Both the position numbers and the translations under genes were made by a program. 64,000 nt of DNA from Hansschlegelia quercus (GTDB lineage Bacteria; Pseudomonadota; Alphaproteobacteria; Rhizobiales; Methylopilaceae), in the NCBI RefSeq assembly GCF_004310425.1, contig NZ_SIUB01000004.1, positions 124,001 through 188,000 on the forward strand. The letters run 5' to 3'. A model generated the notes under the pieces. It was not told the origin of the DNA and searched no databases. It was given only the letters and a program-made list of their open reading frames with translations. The first letter of the stretch is position 1. Each line of letters starts with the position of its first letter. This document shows positions 8,477 to 18,924 of the stretch, in pieces.

Positions 8477-8938
8477 TCAGCGTTTCACCTTTGATTTTGA
8501 GGGTTTGTCCGAAGCCTTCGCCTTGCCCTTAGCGTCGGCTATCGCGCCCGGGGTCAGGTCCGGCTGCGACTTGCCTCCGGCGGACTTGCCGACCCGTTTT
8601 GCGGCGACGTCCGCCGCGGGACCCGCCGCCGAGACCGGCGGCTCTTCGGCAACGGATTCGGGCGTCTCGCCGCTTTCCGATTTCGGCAGCACCTTTGCGA
8701 TCGCGGAAACCGCAGCCTGCGCGTTCTTCTTGTCGGATCCGGGCCGCGCCGGCTTCTTCTCGAGCGGCTCGAGGGGCTGCGTCGCTTTGCGCGGTTTCTG
8801 CGGCTTCTCGTTCGCTTCGGCGTCGCGGATGGCCTTCTCCGCTTCGAGCCAGTGCTTGTCGTCTTGGCCTTCCGGCCGGCCCGCCTCGTGCCAGAGACGA
8901 TAGGCTTCGTCGCGGATCTTCTTCTCGCGGTCGGTCAT
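8477..8938 (-). CDS. DUF2934 protein with low-complexity tail
   Basis: A 153-residue protein. Residues about 1-38 (MTDREKKIRDEAYRLWHEAG, then DDKHWLEAEKAI) form a DUF2934 domain. The rest is rich in Lys, Pro, Ala and Ser and probably disordered. ATG 8938 has a GGAAGGAAGGG ribosome site. DUF2934 genes often lie near glycogen genes, and here it is divergent from glgE across a 131-base region that should hold both promoters. No biochemical function is known to me. Confidence 0.85.
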   Translation of the reverse strand: MTDREKKIRDEAYRLWHEAGRPEGQDDKHWLEAEKAIRDAEANEKPQKPRKATQPLEPLEKKPARPGSDKKNAQAAVSAIAKVLPKSESGETPESVAEEPPVSAAGPAADVAAKRVGKSAGGKSQPDLTPGAIADAKGKAKASDKPSKSKVKR

Positions 8939-9069
8939 TCGCCCTTCCTTCCGGACATCGAGGGGTTGCCGGACAGAACCTCTGACCGACATGTCGGGTT
9001 CCTCACGAGCGCCGCCGAGGTTTTTGTCTTGCCGCCGCAAACTCTCGTCGCCGCAAAAGGATGACCGCG

Positions 9070-11067
9070 ATGCTCAAGGCCTCAGTCGCCGCCGTGGAAG
9101 CCGCAAACAGTCCGCGGATCGCGATCGAATCCATAACGCCGACGGTCGACGGCGGGCGCTTCCCGGTCAAGACGATCGTCGCGCGCCCGCTCACCGTCGA
9201 GGCGGACATCTTCGCCGACGGCCACGACGTGCTGAAGGCCGACGTGCTCTGGCGCGGCCCCGACGACCGCGAGTTCCGCCGCGCTCCGATGACGTTCCTG
9301 TCGAACGATCGATGGCGGGCCGAGATCACGCCGCAGACGATCGGCCGCCACGACATCGCGATCGAAGCGTGGTGGGACGAGTTCGGCACCTTCCGCCGCG
9401 ACCTTACGAAGAAGCGCGAGGCCGGCCTCGACGTCGCGCTCGAGACCGACGAGGGGCTGGAGATCCTTGAGGTCGCCGCGGCGAAGGCGCCCGCCGACGT
9501 CGCCCGCCGGCTCGCCGACATCATCCTGTCGATCCGCGCGGCGGACGTGACGAACCGCGTCATGCAGCTTCTGTCCGCCGAAACCCATGCGGCGGCGGTC
9601 GCCGGCGACCCGCGGGCCTTCGCCTCGCGCACCCAGTCCTTCCCGCTCGACGTCGAGCGGCTGCAGGCGGAGTTCGCGAGCTGGTACGAGCTGTTCCCGC
9701 GTTCCGAAAGCGGCGACCCGACGAAGCACGGCACGTTCCGCGACGTGATCAAGCGGCTGGCCCAGATCCGGGACATGGGCTTCGACGTGCTGTACTTCCC
9801 ACCGATCCATCCGATCGGAAAAACCAACCGCAAGGGTCCGAACAACACGCTGACCCCCGGGCCGAGCGACACGGGCTCGCCTTATGCCGTCGGCGCCGCC
9901 GATGGCGGCCACGATGCGATCCATTCGGAGCTCGGCACGCTCGACGACTTCCTCGCGCTGGTAAAGGCCGCCAAGGAGCACGGGCTGGAGCTCGCGCTCG
10001 ACTTCGCGATCCAGTGCTCGCCGGATCATCCGTGGCTGAAGGAGCATCCCGGCTGGTTCAAGTGGCGGCCGGACGGCTCGATGAAATACGCCGAGAACCC
10101 GCCGAAGAAGTATCAGGACATCGTCAATGTCGATTTCTATGGGCCGGACGCCGTGCCGGGTCTTTGGGAAGCGCTGCGCGACGTCGTGCTGTTCTGGATC
10201 GAACAGGGCGTCACGATCTTCCGCGTCGACAATCCGCACACCAAGCCGCTGCCGTTCTGGGAATGGATGATCGGCGAGGTCCGGGCGAAGCACCCGGAGG
10301 CGATGTTCCTGTCCGAGGCGTTTACGCGCCCGAAGGTGATGTATCGCCTCGCCAAAGTCGGCTACTCGCAGTCCTACACCTACTTCACGTGGCGCAACCA
10401 CAAGCAGGAAATCGCGGAGTATCTGACGGAGCTGACGACCACCGACCCGAAGAACTTCTTCAGGCCGAACTTCTTCGTCAACACGCCCGACATCAACCCG
10501 TTCTTCCTGCAGACATCGGGTCGTCCCGGCTTCCTGATCCGCGCCGCGCTGGCGACCACGCTGTCGGGTCTGTGGGGCATGTATAACGGCTTCGAGATCT
10601 GCGAGGCGGCGCCGCTGCCGGGCAAGGAGGAGTATCTCGACAGCGAGAAGTTCCAGATCCGCATCCGCGACTGGAACCAGCCCGGCAACATCGTCAAGGA
10701 AATCACGCGGCTGAACCGCATCCGCCGCGAAAACCCAGCGCTGCAAAGCCATCTCGGCGTCCAGTTCTACAATTGCTTCGACGACACGATCCTGTGCTAC
10801 GGCAAGTCGCGGCCTTCCGCCGACGGGCTCGGCGTCGAGGACATGATCCTCGTCTTCGTGTCGCTCGACCCGCACACCGAGAAGCACGCGCCGTTCGAGC
10901 TGCCGCTCTGGGAGTTCAACCTGCCCGACGGCGGGACGCTCGCGGTCGAGGATCTGATGCGCGGCAACAGCTTCACGCTCACTGGCAAGAGCCAGTGGAT
11001 CTACGTCAATCCGAACGAAATGCCCTTCCACGTCTGGCGCCTGACGCGGCCGGCGGAGACCATTTGA
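9070..11067 (+). CDS. glgE: Alpha-1,4-glucan:maltose-1-phosphate maltosyltransferase GlgE
   Basis: GlgE extends alpha-1,4-glucans with maltose units from maltose-1-phosphate. This 665-residue GH13_3 protein has the nucleophile motif FRVDNPHTKP (Asp387), the acid/base LSEAF (Glu416) and NTPDI (Asp474). The 29-residue spacing of the first two matches the characterised Streptomyces enzyme (D394/E423). ATG 9070 is chosen because AAAAGG ends 9 bases upstream, whereas the ATG at 9061 directly abuts that sequence. It is the first gene of the (+) cluster, and its stop overlaps the treS-mak start by one base (TGATG). Confidence 0.97.
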   Translation: MLKASVAAVEAANSPRIAIESITPTVDGGRFPVKTIVARPLTVEADIFADGHDVLKADVLWRGPDDREFRRAPMTFLSNDRWRAEITPQTIGRHDIAIEAWWDEFGTFRRDLTKKREAGLDVALETDEGLEILEVAAAKAPADVARRLADIILSIRAADVTNRVMQLLSAETHAAAVAGDPRAFASRTQSFPLDVERLQAEFASWYELFPRSESGDPTKHGTFRDVIKRLAQIRDMGFDVLYFPPIHPIGKTNRKGPNNTLTPGPSDTGSPYAVGAADGGHDAIHSELGTLDDFLALVKAAKEHGLELALDFAIQCSPDHPWLKEHPGWFKWRPDGSMKYAENPPKKYQDIVNVDFYGPDAVPGLWEALRDVVLFWIEQGVTIFRVDNPHTKPLPFWEWMIGEVRAKHPEAMFLSEAFTRPKVMYRLAKVGYSQSYTYFTWRNHKQEIAEYLTELTTTDPKNFFRPNFFVNTPDINPFFLQTSGRPGFLIRAALATTLSGLWGMYNGFEICEAAPLPGKEEYLDSEKFQIRIRDWNQPGNIVKEITRLNRIRRENPALQSHLGVQFYNCFDDTILCYGKSRPSADGLGVEDMILVFVSLDPHTEKHAPFELPLWEFNLPDGGTLAVEDLMRGNSFTLTGKSQWIYVNPNEMPFHVWRLTRPAETI

Positions 11068-14000
11068 TGAATGCTCCTTTTACGCAGCCCGACGCCTCGA
11101 AGCCGACGGGAACCCTGGTGACCACCGACGGCGTCGATCCGCAGTGGTACAAGGACGCGATCATCTATCAGCTCCATGTGAAGTCGTTCTACGACTCCAA
11201 TGGCGACGGAATCGGCGATTTCGCAGGGCTGATCTCGAAGCTCGACTACATCGCCGATCTCGGCGTGAGCGTGATCTGGCTGCTGCCGTTCTACCCGAGC
11301 CCGCGGCTCGACGACGGCTATGACATCGCCGAGTACAAGAACGTCTCGCCGGACTATGGGTCGCTTGCGGACGCCAAGCGCTTCATTCAGGAGGCGCATA
11401 AGCGCGGCCTGAAGGTGATCAGCGAACTCGTGATCAACCACACCTCGGACCAGCATCCCTGGTTCCAGCGCGCGCGGACGGCCAAGCGCGGCTCGGCTCA
11501 CCGCAACTTCTACGTCTGGTCGGATTCGGACACGCTCTACTCCGGTACGCGGATCATCTTCCTCGACACCGAGCGCTCGAACTGGACGTGGGACCCCGTC
11601 GCCGGCCAGTATTTCTGGCACCGCTTCTACAGCCACCAGCCTGACCTGAACTTCGACAATCCGGCGGTGCTGAAGGCGGTCTTCGGCGTGATGCGCTTCT
11701 GGCTCGACCTCGGCATCGACGGCCTGCGCCTCGACGCCGTGCCCTACCTCATCGAGCGCGACGGCACCTCGAACGAGAACCTGCCCGAGACCCACGACAT
11801 CCTGAAGAAGATCCGCGCGGAACTGGACCGGACCTATCCGGACCGCTTCCTGATCGCGGAGGCCAATATGTGGCCGGAGGACACCAAGGATTATTTCGGC
11901 GACGGCGACGAATGCCACATGGCGTTCCACTTCCCGCTGATGCCGCGCATGTACATGGCGATCGCGCGCGAGGACCGCTTCCCGATCACCGACATCCTGC
12001 GCCAGACGCCGGCGATTCCGGACAACTGCCAGTGGGCGATCTTCCTCCGCAACCACGACGAGCTGACGCTCGAAATGGTGACCGACAAAGAACGCGACTA
12101 CCTCTGGAATACCTACGCCTCCGATCGGCGCGCGCGCATCAATCTTGGCATCCGCCGGCGCCTCGCGCCGCTGATGGAGCGCGACCGCAGGCGCATCGAG
12201 CTGATGAACTGCCTGCTGCTGTCCATGCCCGGAACGCCGGTGATCTATTACGGCGACGAGATCGGCATGGGCGACAACATCCATCTCGGCGATCGCGACG
12301 GCGTGCGCACCCCGATGCAGTGGTCGATCGACCGCAATGGCGGCTTCTCGCGGGCGGACTTCGCGTCCAATGTGCTGCCGCCGATCATGGACCCGCTCTA
12401 CGGCTACTACGCCGTCAACGTCGAGGCGCAGGCCCGCGACCCGCATTCGCTGCTGAACTGGACGCGGCGCATGCTGGCCACCCGCCGCCAGCACCCGGCC
12501 TTCGGGCGCGGCACGATCCGCTTTCTCTACCCGTCGAACCGCCGGATCCTCGCTTATCTCCGCGAGCACGACGGCGAGACCATCCTGTGCGTCGCCAATA
12601 TGGGCCGCAGCCCGCAGGCGGTGGAGCTCGAGCTTTCCGAGTTCGCCGGCCGGCTGCCCGTCGAGCTGACGGCAGGCTCGGTGTTCCCGGCGATCGGGCA
12701 GCTGACCTATCTCCTCACCCTCCCGCCTTACGGGTTCTACTGGTTCGTTCTCAGCTCCGAGAGCGCCACGCCCGCCTGGCATACCCCAGCGCCGGAACCC
12801 ATGGCCGATTATGAGACGCTCGTCCTCCGTCAGGGCGTCGAAGACGCCATGCAGACCGAGGCCCGTAACGCCCTCGAACAGCGTGTGCTGCCGAGCTATC
12901 TCGCCCGGCGTCGCTGGTTCGGCGGCAAGGACCAGACCGACATCACGCCGCGGATCAAGTCCATGGCGCGGCTTTCCGGCGGCAAGGATCGCATTGGCCT
13001 GATCGAGGTCGAGGTCACCGGCGGCGCGGAGCCCAGCCGCTGGCTGCTTCCGCTCGCCGTCGTCGACGAAGACGACACGCTCTCGCAGCTCGCCGGCCGT
13101 CTGGCGCTCGCCCGCGTCCGCGAGGGTCGCGAGGTGCGTCTGCTGACCGACGCCTTTGCGCTGCCGAGCTTCGCCTTTGCGATCGCCCGCTCGCTGAAGG
13201 ACGGCGCCACGGTCAAGAGCGGCGACACCACCATCCGCTTCGAGCAGTCGAGCGGCGCCGACGTGCCCGCGCTGCCCGACGACGCCGAGATCCGCTGGCT
13301 CTCCGCCGAACAGTCGAACTCCTCGCTGATCGCCGGCGACGCGATGATGATCAAGCTGCTGCGCAAGATCGCGACCGGCGTCCATCCTGAAGCGGAGATG
13401 GGCCGCTATCTCACCGAACAGGGCTACGGCAACGCCGCGCCCTTCCTCGGCGAGATGGTCCGGCTCGGCGCGGACGGCGAGCGCGCTACGCTCGCGATCG
13501 TGCAGGGCTACGTTTCGAACCAGGGCGACGCCTGGACCTGGACGCTCGACCATCTCAGCCGCGCGCTCGACGATTTCGCGGGCGGCGGCGAGGTCAGCGA
13601 GGATCACCGCTTCGCCGACTTCAAGCGCTTCGCGGCAAATCTCGGCCAGCGGCTCGCCGAGCTCCACGCAGTGCTGGCGCGCCCGACCGACGACCAGGAC
13701 TTCGCCCCGCAGCCGGCGGCGACAGCGGATGCGGAAGCATGGAAGGCGCGCGCCATGGCGCTGCTCGACGGCGCTTATCATGCGCTGGCGTCCCGCACCC
13801 GCTGGGACCGCGAGGATGACGCCAGGAAGGCGTCCGAACTCGCCGGCGGCAAGGAAGCGATCTACGCGATGATCGGCAAGCTCGCCGATTCCGGCGTCGG
13901 CTCGCCGATGACCCGCATCCACGGCGACCTGCATCTCGGGCAGATCCTGGTGTCGGGCGAAGACGCCATCTTCATCGACTTCGAAGGCGAGCCCGCGCGC

Positions 14001-14375
14001 CCGCTGGAGGAGCGTCGCGGAAAGGCGAGCCCGCTCCGCGACGTCGCGGGCGTGATGCGCTCGTTCGACTACGCCGCGGCGATGGTCGGACGGAACGAGC
14101 AGGCGGCGCCGCATGTCAGCGGCGCCCGGCGCGAAGACTTCCTGACGCGCTTCCGCGTCGACGCCGAAACCGCGTTCATCGACGCCTACCGCCAGGGCCT
14201 GCAAGCGGCCGGCGGCGACCTGCAACAGGAGTTGCTCGACATGTTCCTGATCGAGAAGGCGGCCTATGAGATCGCCTATGAGGCTGCGAACAGGCCGGCC
14301 TGGATCGACGTGCCGCTCGGCGGTCTGCACGGGCTGATCCGCAGGCTCGTTCCGAACGCCGGAGGCCAGGCATGA
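11067..14375 (+). CDS. treS: Trehalose synthase-maltokinase fusion (TreS-Mak)
   Basis: One 1102-residue chain carries two enzymes. Residues about 20-560 are TreS, which interconverts trehalose and maltose: LRLDAVPYL (Asp223), AEANMWPED (Glu265) and RNHDELT (Asp331). Residues about 595-1100 are maltokinase (Pep2/Mak), which phosphorylates maltose to maltose-1-phosphate: RRRWFGGK at the N-cap, HGDLHLGQ (Asp954) and DFEGEP (Asp971). Fusion would pass maltose straight to the kinase and supply GlgE next door. The ORF extends upstream to 10773 inside glgE but ATG 11067 is the start. Its stop overlaps glgB (ATGA). Confidence 0.97.
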   Translation: MNAPFTQPDASKPTGTLVTTDGVDPQWYKDAIIYQLHVKSFYDSNGDGIGDFAGLISKLDYIADLGVSVIWLLPFYPSPRLDDGYDIAEYKNVSPDYGSLADAKRFIQEAHKRGLKVISELVINHTSDQHPWFQRARTAKRGSAHRNFYVWSDSDTLYSGTRIIFLDTERSNWTWDPVAGQYFWHRFYSHQPDLNFDNPAVLKAVFGVMRFWLDLGIDGLRLDAVPYLIERDGTSNENLPETHDILKKIRAELDRTYPDRFLIAEANMWPEDTKDYFGDGDECHMAFHFPLMPRMYMAIAREDRFPITDILRQTPAIPDNCQWAIFLRNHDELTLEMVTDKERDYLWNTYASDRRARINLGIRRRLAPLMERDRRRIELMNCLLLSMPGTPVIYYGDEIGMGDNIHLGDRDGVRTPMQWSIDRNGGFSRADFASNVLPPIMDPLYGYYAVNVEAQARDPHSLLNWTRRMLATRRQHPAFGRGTIRFLYPSNRRILAYLREHDGETILCVANMGRSPQAVELELSEFAGRLPVELTAGSVFPAIGQLTYLLTLPPYGFYWFVLSSESATPAWHTPAPEPMADYETLVLRQGVEDAMQTEARNALEQRVLPSYLARRRWFGGKDQTDITPRIKSMARLSGGKDRIGLIEVEVTGGAEPSRWLLPLAVVDEDDTLSQLAGRLALARVREGREVRLLTDAFALPSFAFAIARSLKDGATVKSGDTTIRFEQSSGADVPALPDDAEIRWLSAEQSNSSLIAGDAMMIKLLRKIATGVHPEAEMGRYLTEQGYGNAAPFLGEMVRLGADGERATLAIVQGYVSNQGDAWTWTLDHLSRALDDFAGGGEVSEDHRFADFKRFAANLGQRLAELHAVLARPTDDQDFAPQPAATADAEAWKARAMALLDGAYHALASRTRWDREDDARKASELAGGKEAIYAMIGKLADSGVGSPMTRIHGDLHLGQILVSGEDAIFIDFEGEPARPLEERRGKASPLRDVAGVMRSFDYAAAMVGRNEQAAPHVSGARREDFLTRFRVDAETAFIDAYRQGLQAAGGDLQQELLDMFLIEKAAYEIAYEAANRPAWIDVPLGGLHGLIRRLVPNAGGQA

Positions 14376-16561
14376 GCGCGGGGACGATTTCGCTGGACCG
14401 CGGTGCGCTCCAGCAGCTGAGCCACGGGACGCACGCCGACCCGTTCGCGGTGCTCGGCCGCAGGGACGACGGCGCCGAGCCCTATGTCCGCGCCGTTCTG
14501 CCGGGCGCGGAAAGCGTCGAGGTCGTCTCGCGTGACGGCAAGCAGGTCTTCGGAGCGCTGAAGGAGCTCGAAGGTTCGGGCGTGTTCGAGGGACCGGTCA
14601 AGAGCGTCGACCCTTATCTGCTCAAGATCCGCTGGCCGGGCGGGACCGTGCAGGAGACAGAGGACCCCTATTCCTTCGGGCTGCTGCTCGGCGACCTCGA
14701 CCTCTATCTGCTCGGCGAATCCCGCCATTTCGAGCTTGCCAAGGCGCTCGGCGCGAACGCGATGACCGTCGAAGGCGTGGCTGGCGTACGCTTCGCGGTC
14801 TGGGCGCCGAACGCGCGCCGCGTCGCGGTGATCGGCGACTTTAACGCCTGGGATTCGCGTCGCGCGCCGATGCGCCTCCGCCAGCCCTCTGGCGTGTGGG
14901 AGATCTTCATCCCCCGCATCGGCCCGGGCGAACGCTACAAATTCGCGATAATCGGCCATGACGGCGCGCGCCTGCCCGACAAGGCCGACCCGATCGCCCG
15001 CTCGGCAGAAAAGGCGCCGGGCACCGCCTCGATCGTCGCGTCGTCCGAGCCTTACAAGTGGAGTGACGAACGCTGGATGGCCGAGCGGCAAGGCCGCCAC
15101 GCGGCGAGCGCCCCGCTCTCCTTCTATGAGGTCCACCTCGGTTCGTGGATGAAGCCGGACGGGCGTGAAGTCGACTGGGATTTCGCGATCGAGAAGCTGA
15201 TCCCCTACGTCGCCGGCCTCGGCTTCACCCATATCGAGCTGCTGCCGGTCTCGGAGCATCCGTTCGGCGGATCGTGGGGCTACCAGCCGCTTGGCCTGTT
15301 CGCGCCGACCGGCCGCTACGGCTCGCCCGAGGATTTCGTGCGCTTCGTCGACGCGGCGCACGCCGCCGACATCGGCGTCGTGGTCGACTGGGTGCCGGCG
15401 CATTTCCCGACCGACGCGCACGGCCTCTACCGCTTCGACGGGACCTCGCTCTACGAGCACGCCGATCCGCGGGAAGGGTTCCACATCGACTGGAACACCG
15501 CGATCTACAATTTCGGCCGGAAGGAAGTGCAGAACTTCCTGATCGCGAGCGGGCTGCACTGGCTCGAGGAGTTCCACGTCGACGGGCTGCGCGTCGACGC
15601 CGTCGCATCGATGCTCTACCGCGACTACAGCCGCAAGGCCGGAGAGTGGATCCCAAACCAGTATGGCGGGCGAGAGAATCTCGAAGCTGTCGGCTTCCTG
15701 AAGCACCTCAACGCCGTGGTGCGCGAGCGCGCGCCGGGCGCTATCACGATCGCTGAGGAATCGACCGCGTGGCCCGGCGTGACGCAGTCGACCGAAGAGG
15801 GCGGGCTCGGCTTCCACTTCAAATGGAACATGGGGTGGATGCACGACACGCTCCATTACATGGAGCAGAACCCGATCTACCGTCAGTACGACCATGACGG
15901 CATCACTTTCGGGCTGGTCTACGCCTTCTCCGAAAAGTTCGTGCTGCCGCTCAGCCACGATGAGGTGGTGCACGGCAAAGGCTCGCTGATCGGCAAGATG
16001 CCGGGCGACGCGTGGCAGAAGTTCGCGAATCTGCGCGCGCTCTATGGGATCATGTGGACCCATCCGGGCAAGAAGCTGCTGTTCATGGGCGGCGAGGTCG
16101 CGCAGCAGCGCGAGTGGAACCACGACGACCAGGTGGACTGGGCCTCGCTCGACGACCCGAACCATGCCGGCGTCCAGCGGCTGATCCGCGATCTCAACCG
16201 CATCTATTCCGCCGAGCCTGCGCTGCACGCCCGCGACGCGGAGCCCGCCGGCTTCCGCTGGGTGATCGGCGATGACCGGGCGAATTCGGTCTTCGCCTTC
16301 CTGCGGCTCGGCGAAGACGGCCAGCCTCCGGTTCTGGTGGTCGCCAACATGACGCCGATCCCGCGTCACGGCTATCGCATCGGCGTGCCGGCGGCCGGCT
16401 TCTGGACGGAGGCGCTGAACACCGACGCCGGCATCTATGGCGGGTCTAACGTCGGCAATGGCGGCGGGCTGGAGACCACGGCGGTCGAGAGCCACGGCGA
16501 GGCGCAGTCGCTCGACCTGACGCTGCCGCCGCTGGGAGTCATCGCTCTGCGGTTGGGATAA
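14372..16561 (+). CDS. glgB: 1,4-alpha-glucan branching enzyme GlgB
   Basis: GlgB cuts alpha-1,4 chains and rejoins them as alpha-1,6 branches. The 729-residue protein has an N-terminal CBM48-type module ([20 protein letters not shown]), [10 protein letters not shown], the nucleophile motif [11 protein letters not shown] (Asp409), IAEEST (Glu462) and SHDEVVHGK (Asp530). It overlaps treS-mak by four bases, so glgE, treS-mak and glgB are very probably one translationally coupled unit. In the GlgE pathway the branching enzyme acts on the polymer made by GlgE; it can equally serve GlgA. Confidence 0.97.
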   Translation: MSAGTISLDRGALQQLSHGTHADPFAVLGRRDDGAEPYVRAVLPGAESVEVVSRDGKQVFGALKELEGSGVFEGPVKSVDPYLLKIRWPGGTVQETEDPYSFGLLLGDLDLYLLGESRHFELAKALGANAMTVEGVAGVRFAVWAPNARRVAVIGDFNAWDSRRAPMRLRQPSGVWEIFIPRIGPGERYKFAIIGHDGARLPDKADPIARSAEKAPGTASIVASSEPYKWSDERWMAERQGRHAASAPLSFYEVHLGSWMKPDGREVDWDFAIEKLIPYVAGLGFTHIELLPVSEHPFGGSWGYQPLGLFAPTGRYGSPEDFVRFVDAAHAADIGVVVDWVPAHFPTDAHGLYRFDGTSLYEHADPREGFHIDWNTAIYNFGRKEVQNFLIASGLHWLEEFHVDGLRVDAVASMLYRDYSRKAGEWIPNQYGGRENLEAVGFLKHLNAVVRERAPGAITIAEESTAWPGVTQSTEEGGLGFHFKWNMGWMHDTLHYMEQNPIYRQYDHDGITFGLVYAFSEKFVLPLSHDEVVHGKGSLIGKMPGDAWQKFANLRALYGIMWTHPGKKLLFMGGEVAQQREWNHDDQVDWASLDDPNHAGVQRLIRDLNRIYSAEPALHARDAEPAGFRWVIGDDRANSVFAFLRLGEDGQPPVLVVANMTPIPRHGYRIGVPAAGFWTEALNTDAGIYGGSNVGNGGGLETTAVESHGEAQSLDLTLPPLGVIALRLG

Positions 16562-16570
16562 CCCGCGACG

Positions 16571-16663
16571 CCACCTCTCCCTCTCGCGGGAGAGGGTAAG
16601 GGTGAGGGTCTGTCGGCAAGGGCTGACGCCCCCTCACCTTCTCCCACACGCGGGAGAAGGTGT
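16571..16663. repeat. Pair of dispersed palindromic repeats after glgB
   Basis: Two copies of the same GC-rich palindrome in opposite orientation. Each has a hairpin such as CTCTCGCGGGAG followed by GGGTGAGGG, or its complement. A related copy lies at 36434-36470. This is the common REP-like intergenic element type of Hyphomicrobiales; it may fold into hairpins that weaken read-through from glgB. Confidence 0.8.
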
Positions 16664-16733
16664 CGTCAGCGTCGCGGCCGGTTCTTCCTCACGTCGCTGC
16701 AGCGCGCGTCTCTCCGCTTGCGCCTTTCTCAAC

Positions 16734-16785
16734 CTTCCTCATGCTGAGGAGCGACGCTTTGCGTCGCGTCTCGAAGCACGCACGA
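16734..16785. repeat. Dispersed palindromic repeat just before glgX copy 2
   Basis: The sequence contains CCTCATGCTGAGG, the hairpin GCGACGC-TTT-GCGTCGC (16751-16767) and CTCGAAGCACG. This resembles a widely scattered alphaproteobacterial intergenic repeat. It ends a few bases before the ATG at 16792, so it is in the leader of glgX copy 2. Confidence 0.65.
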
Positions 16786-16791
16786 GGCATC

Positions 16792-18906
16792 ATGACCACG
16801 ACGCTCGAACCCGGCTCGCCCTACCCGCTCGGCGCCACCTGGGATGGGCTCGGCGTCAACTTCGCCGTGTTCTCGGGCCACGCCGATCAGATCGATCTCT
16901 GCCTGTTCGATCCCTCCGGCCGACGCGAGATCGCGCGGACGCCGCTGCCGGAATGCACCGACGAGGTGTGGCACGGCTATCTGCCGGATGCGCGCGCCGG
17001 CCTGCTCTACGGCTTCCGCGCGCACGGGACCTATGACCCGCAGCACGGGCACCGCTTCAACCCGAACAAGCTGCTGCTCGACCCCTACGCCAAGCAGTTG
17101 TCCGGCGATGTGCGCTGGTCGGACGCGCTGTTCGGCTACCGCGTCAACAGCCCCCGCGCCGACCTCTCCTACGACCGGCGCGATTCAGCGCCCGGCATGC
17201 CGAAGGGCGTGGTGACGGACGACGCCTTCAACTGGGGCGACGATCGGGCGCCCAACACGCCGTGGGATCAGACGGTGATCTACGAGGCCCATGTCCGCGG
17301 CCTCACCATGCTGCGCGAGGACATTCGCCCGCACGAACGCGGCACCTTTGCGGCGCTCGCGAGCGCCCAGATGATCGAGCATTACAAGCGCCTCGGGATC
17401 ACCGCGGTGGAGCTGCTACCGATCCACGCCTTCGTGCAGGACCGGATCCTGGTCGAGAAGGGGCTCAGGAACTACTGGGGCTACAACACCCTGTCGTTCT
17501 TCGCGCCGGAGCAGCGCTACCTCTCCGACGGCTCTCTGAACGAGCTGAAGGTCGCGGTCCGCCGCCTGCATGCGGCGGGCATCGAGGTCATCCTCGACGT
17601 CGTCTACAACCACACCGCGGAAGGCAGCGAAGCCGGCCCGACGCTGTCGTTCCGCGGCCTCGACAACGCCAGCTACTATCGGCTGATCCAGACCGACTGG
17701 CGCTACTGCGTCAACGACACCGGCTGCGGCAACACCGTCAATCTGAGCCATCCCCGCGTGCTGCAGCTGGTGATGGACAGCTTGCGGTACTGGGTCGAGG
17801 CCTATCACGTCGACGGCTTCCGCTTCGATCTCGGCGTGACGCTCGGCCGCGAGACACACGGCTTCGATCCGAACTCCGGATTTTTCGACGCGATCCGGCA
17901 GGACCCCGTGCTTTCGCGGGTGAAGTTGATTTCCGAGCCGTGGGACATCGGCCCCGGCGGTTACCAGCTCGGCAAGCACCCGCCGGGCTTCGCAGAGTGG
18001 AACGACAAGTTCCGCGATTCCATCCGCCGCTTCTGGCGCGGCGATTCCGGCCAGCGGCAGGAGGTGGCGGCGCGGCTGTCGGGCTCGAGCGACCTGTTCG
18101 ACCACCGCTTCCGCAAGCCGTGGTCGTCGATCAACTACGCGGCCTCGCATGACGGCTACACGCTCGCCGACGCCTGCGCCTACGTCCAGCGTCACAACCT
18201 CGCCAACGGCGAGGACAATCGCGATGGACATGGCGAGAACTATTCGTCGAACTGGGGCGTCGAGGGGCCGACGGACGATCCGGAAATCCTCGAGACCCGC
18301 GCCCGCGTGGCGCGCGGCATGCTCGCCACCGTGTTCTTCGCCAACGGCTCGCCCATGCTGCTCGCGGGCGACGAGTTCGGCCGCAGCCAGGGCGGCAACA
18401 ACAACGCCTATGCGCAGGACAACGAGACCTCATGGGTCGACTGGTCGGCGGGAGACACGGAAGAGGGCCGTGCGCTGGCGAACTTCGTGGCGCGGCTGAT
18501 CGCCCTTCGGAAGACCCATCCCGTGCTCCGCTCGAGGCGGTTTTTGCATGGTCGCGAAGAGCCTTACCCCAGCGTGCTCGACATCGCCTGGTTCGACGAG
18601 AAAGGCTTGTCCGTCAGCGCTGGAGCGTGGAACGACCACGCGGAGAGGACGTTGACGCTTCGCCGGGCGGAACGTCGTTCCGACGGCTCGACGCCGATCC
18701 TAACTCTCATGCTGAACCCGACTGCCGAAGACCGCGTCTTCACCCTGCCGCCGCCGGCCCTCTCGACAGTCGCGCTGATCGACAGCGGACGGCCCGAGGC
18801 GCCGGAAAGGCCGGTGGAGGACGGCGTGGTCCAGGTTCTCGCCCGCGCCGCCGTGCTCACGCTTTCCGTCGCGCCCGCGCGACCATCGAGGCGAGGACGG
18901 TCCTGA
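16792..18906 (+). CDS. glgX: Glycogen debranching enzyme GlgX/TreX (copy 2)
   Basis: A second GH13 isoamylase-type debranching enzyme, 704 residues. It has the CBM48-like start GATWDGLGVNFAVFSGHADQ and catalytic motifs FRFDLGVTLGRE (Asp346), ISEPWDIGPGGYQ (Glu382) and ASHDGYTLAD (Asp454). The ATG at 16792 fits family starts; the frame open to 16660 is repeat sequence. Only 18 bases separate it from treZ. That placement is typical of TreX, which debranches glycogen to feed TreY and TreZ, so this copy probably serves trehalose production. Confidence 0.94.
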   Translation: MTTTLEPGSPYPLGATWDGLGVNFAVFSGHADQIDLCLFDPSGRREIARTPLPECTDEVWHGYLPDARAGLLYGFRAHGTYDPQHGHRFNPNKLLLDPYAKQLSGDVRWSDALFGYRVNSPRADLSYDRRDSAPGMPKGVVTDDAFNWGDDRAPNTPWDQTVIYEAHVRGLTMLREDIRPHERGTFAALASAQMIEHYKRLGITAVELLPIHAFVQDRILVEKGLRNYWGYNTLSFFAPEQRYLSDGSLNELKVAVRRLHAAGIEVILDVVYNHTAEGSEAGPTLSFRGLDNASYYRLIQTDWRYCVNDTGCGNTVNLSHPRVLQLVMDSLRYWVEAYHVDGFRFDLGVTLGRETHGFDPNSGFFDAIRQDPVLSRVKLISEPWDIGPGGYQLGKHPPGFAEWNDKFRDSIRRFWRGDSGQRQEVAARLSGSSDLFDHRFRKPWSSINYAASHDGYTLADACAYVQRHNLANGEDNRDGHGENYSSNWGVEGPTDDPEILETRARVARGMLATVFFANGSPMLLAGDEFGRSQGGNNNAYAQDNETSWVDWSAGDTEEGRALANFVARLIALRKTHPVLRSRRFLHGREEPYPSVLDIAWFDEKGLSVSAGAWNDHAERTLTLRRAERRSDGSTPILTLMLNPTAEDRVFTLPPPALSTVALIDSGRPEAPERPVEDGVVQVLARAAVLTLSVAPARPSRRGRS

Positions 18907-18924
18907 CCACCGGAGCTGACTGAC

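Noticed and set aside
9082-11031. A 649-residue minus-strand open frame
   Set aside because: Antisense shadow of glgE with no motifs.
11001-14330. A 1109-residue open frame on the minus strand
   Set aside because: It is antisense to treS-mak and the glgE end, has Arg/Val/Ala-rich shadow composition and no family motifs; GC-rich codon bias on the plus strand explains it.
14276-16495. A 739-residue minus-strand open frame
   Set aside because: Antisense to glgB, which has all catalytic motifs; the frame has no recognisable domain.
16571-16785. Short repeated palindromes as a CRISPR array
   Set aside because: Only two inverted units with no regular spacers and no cas genes in the window.
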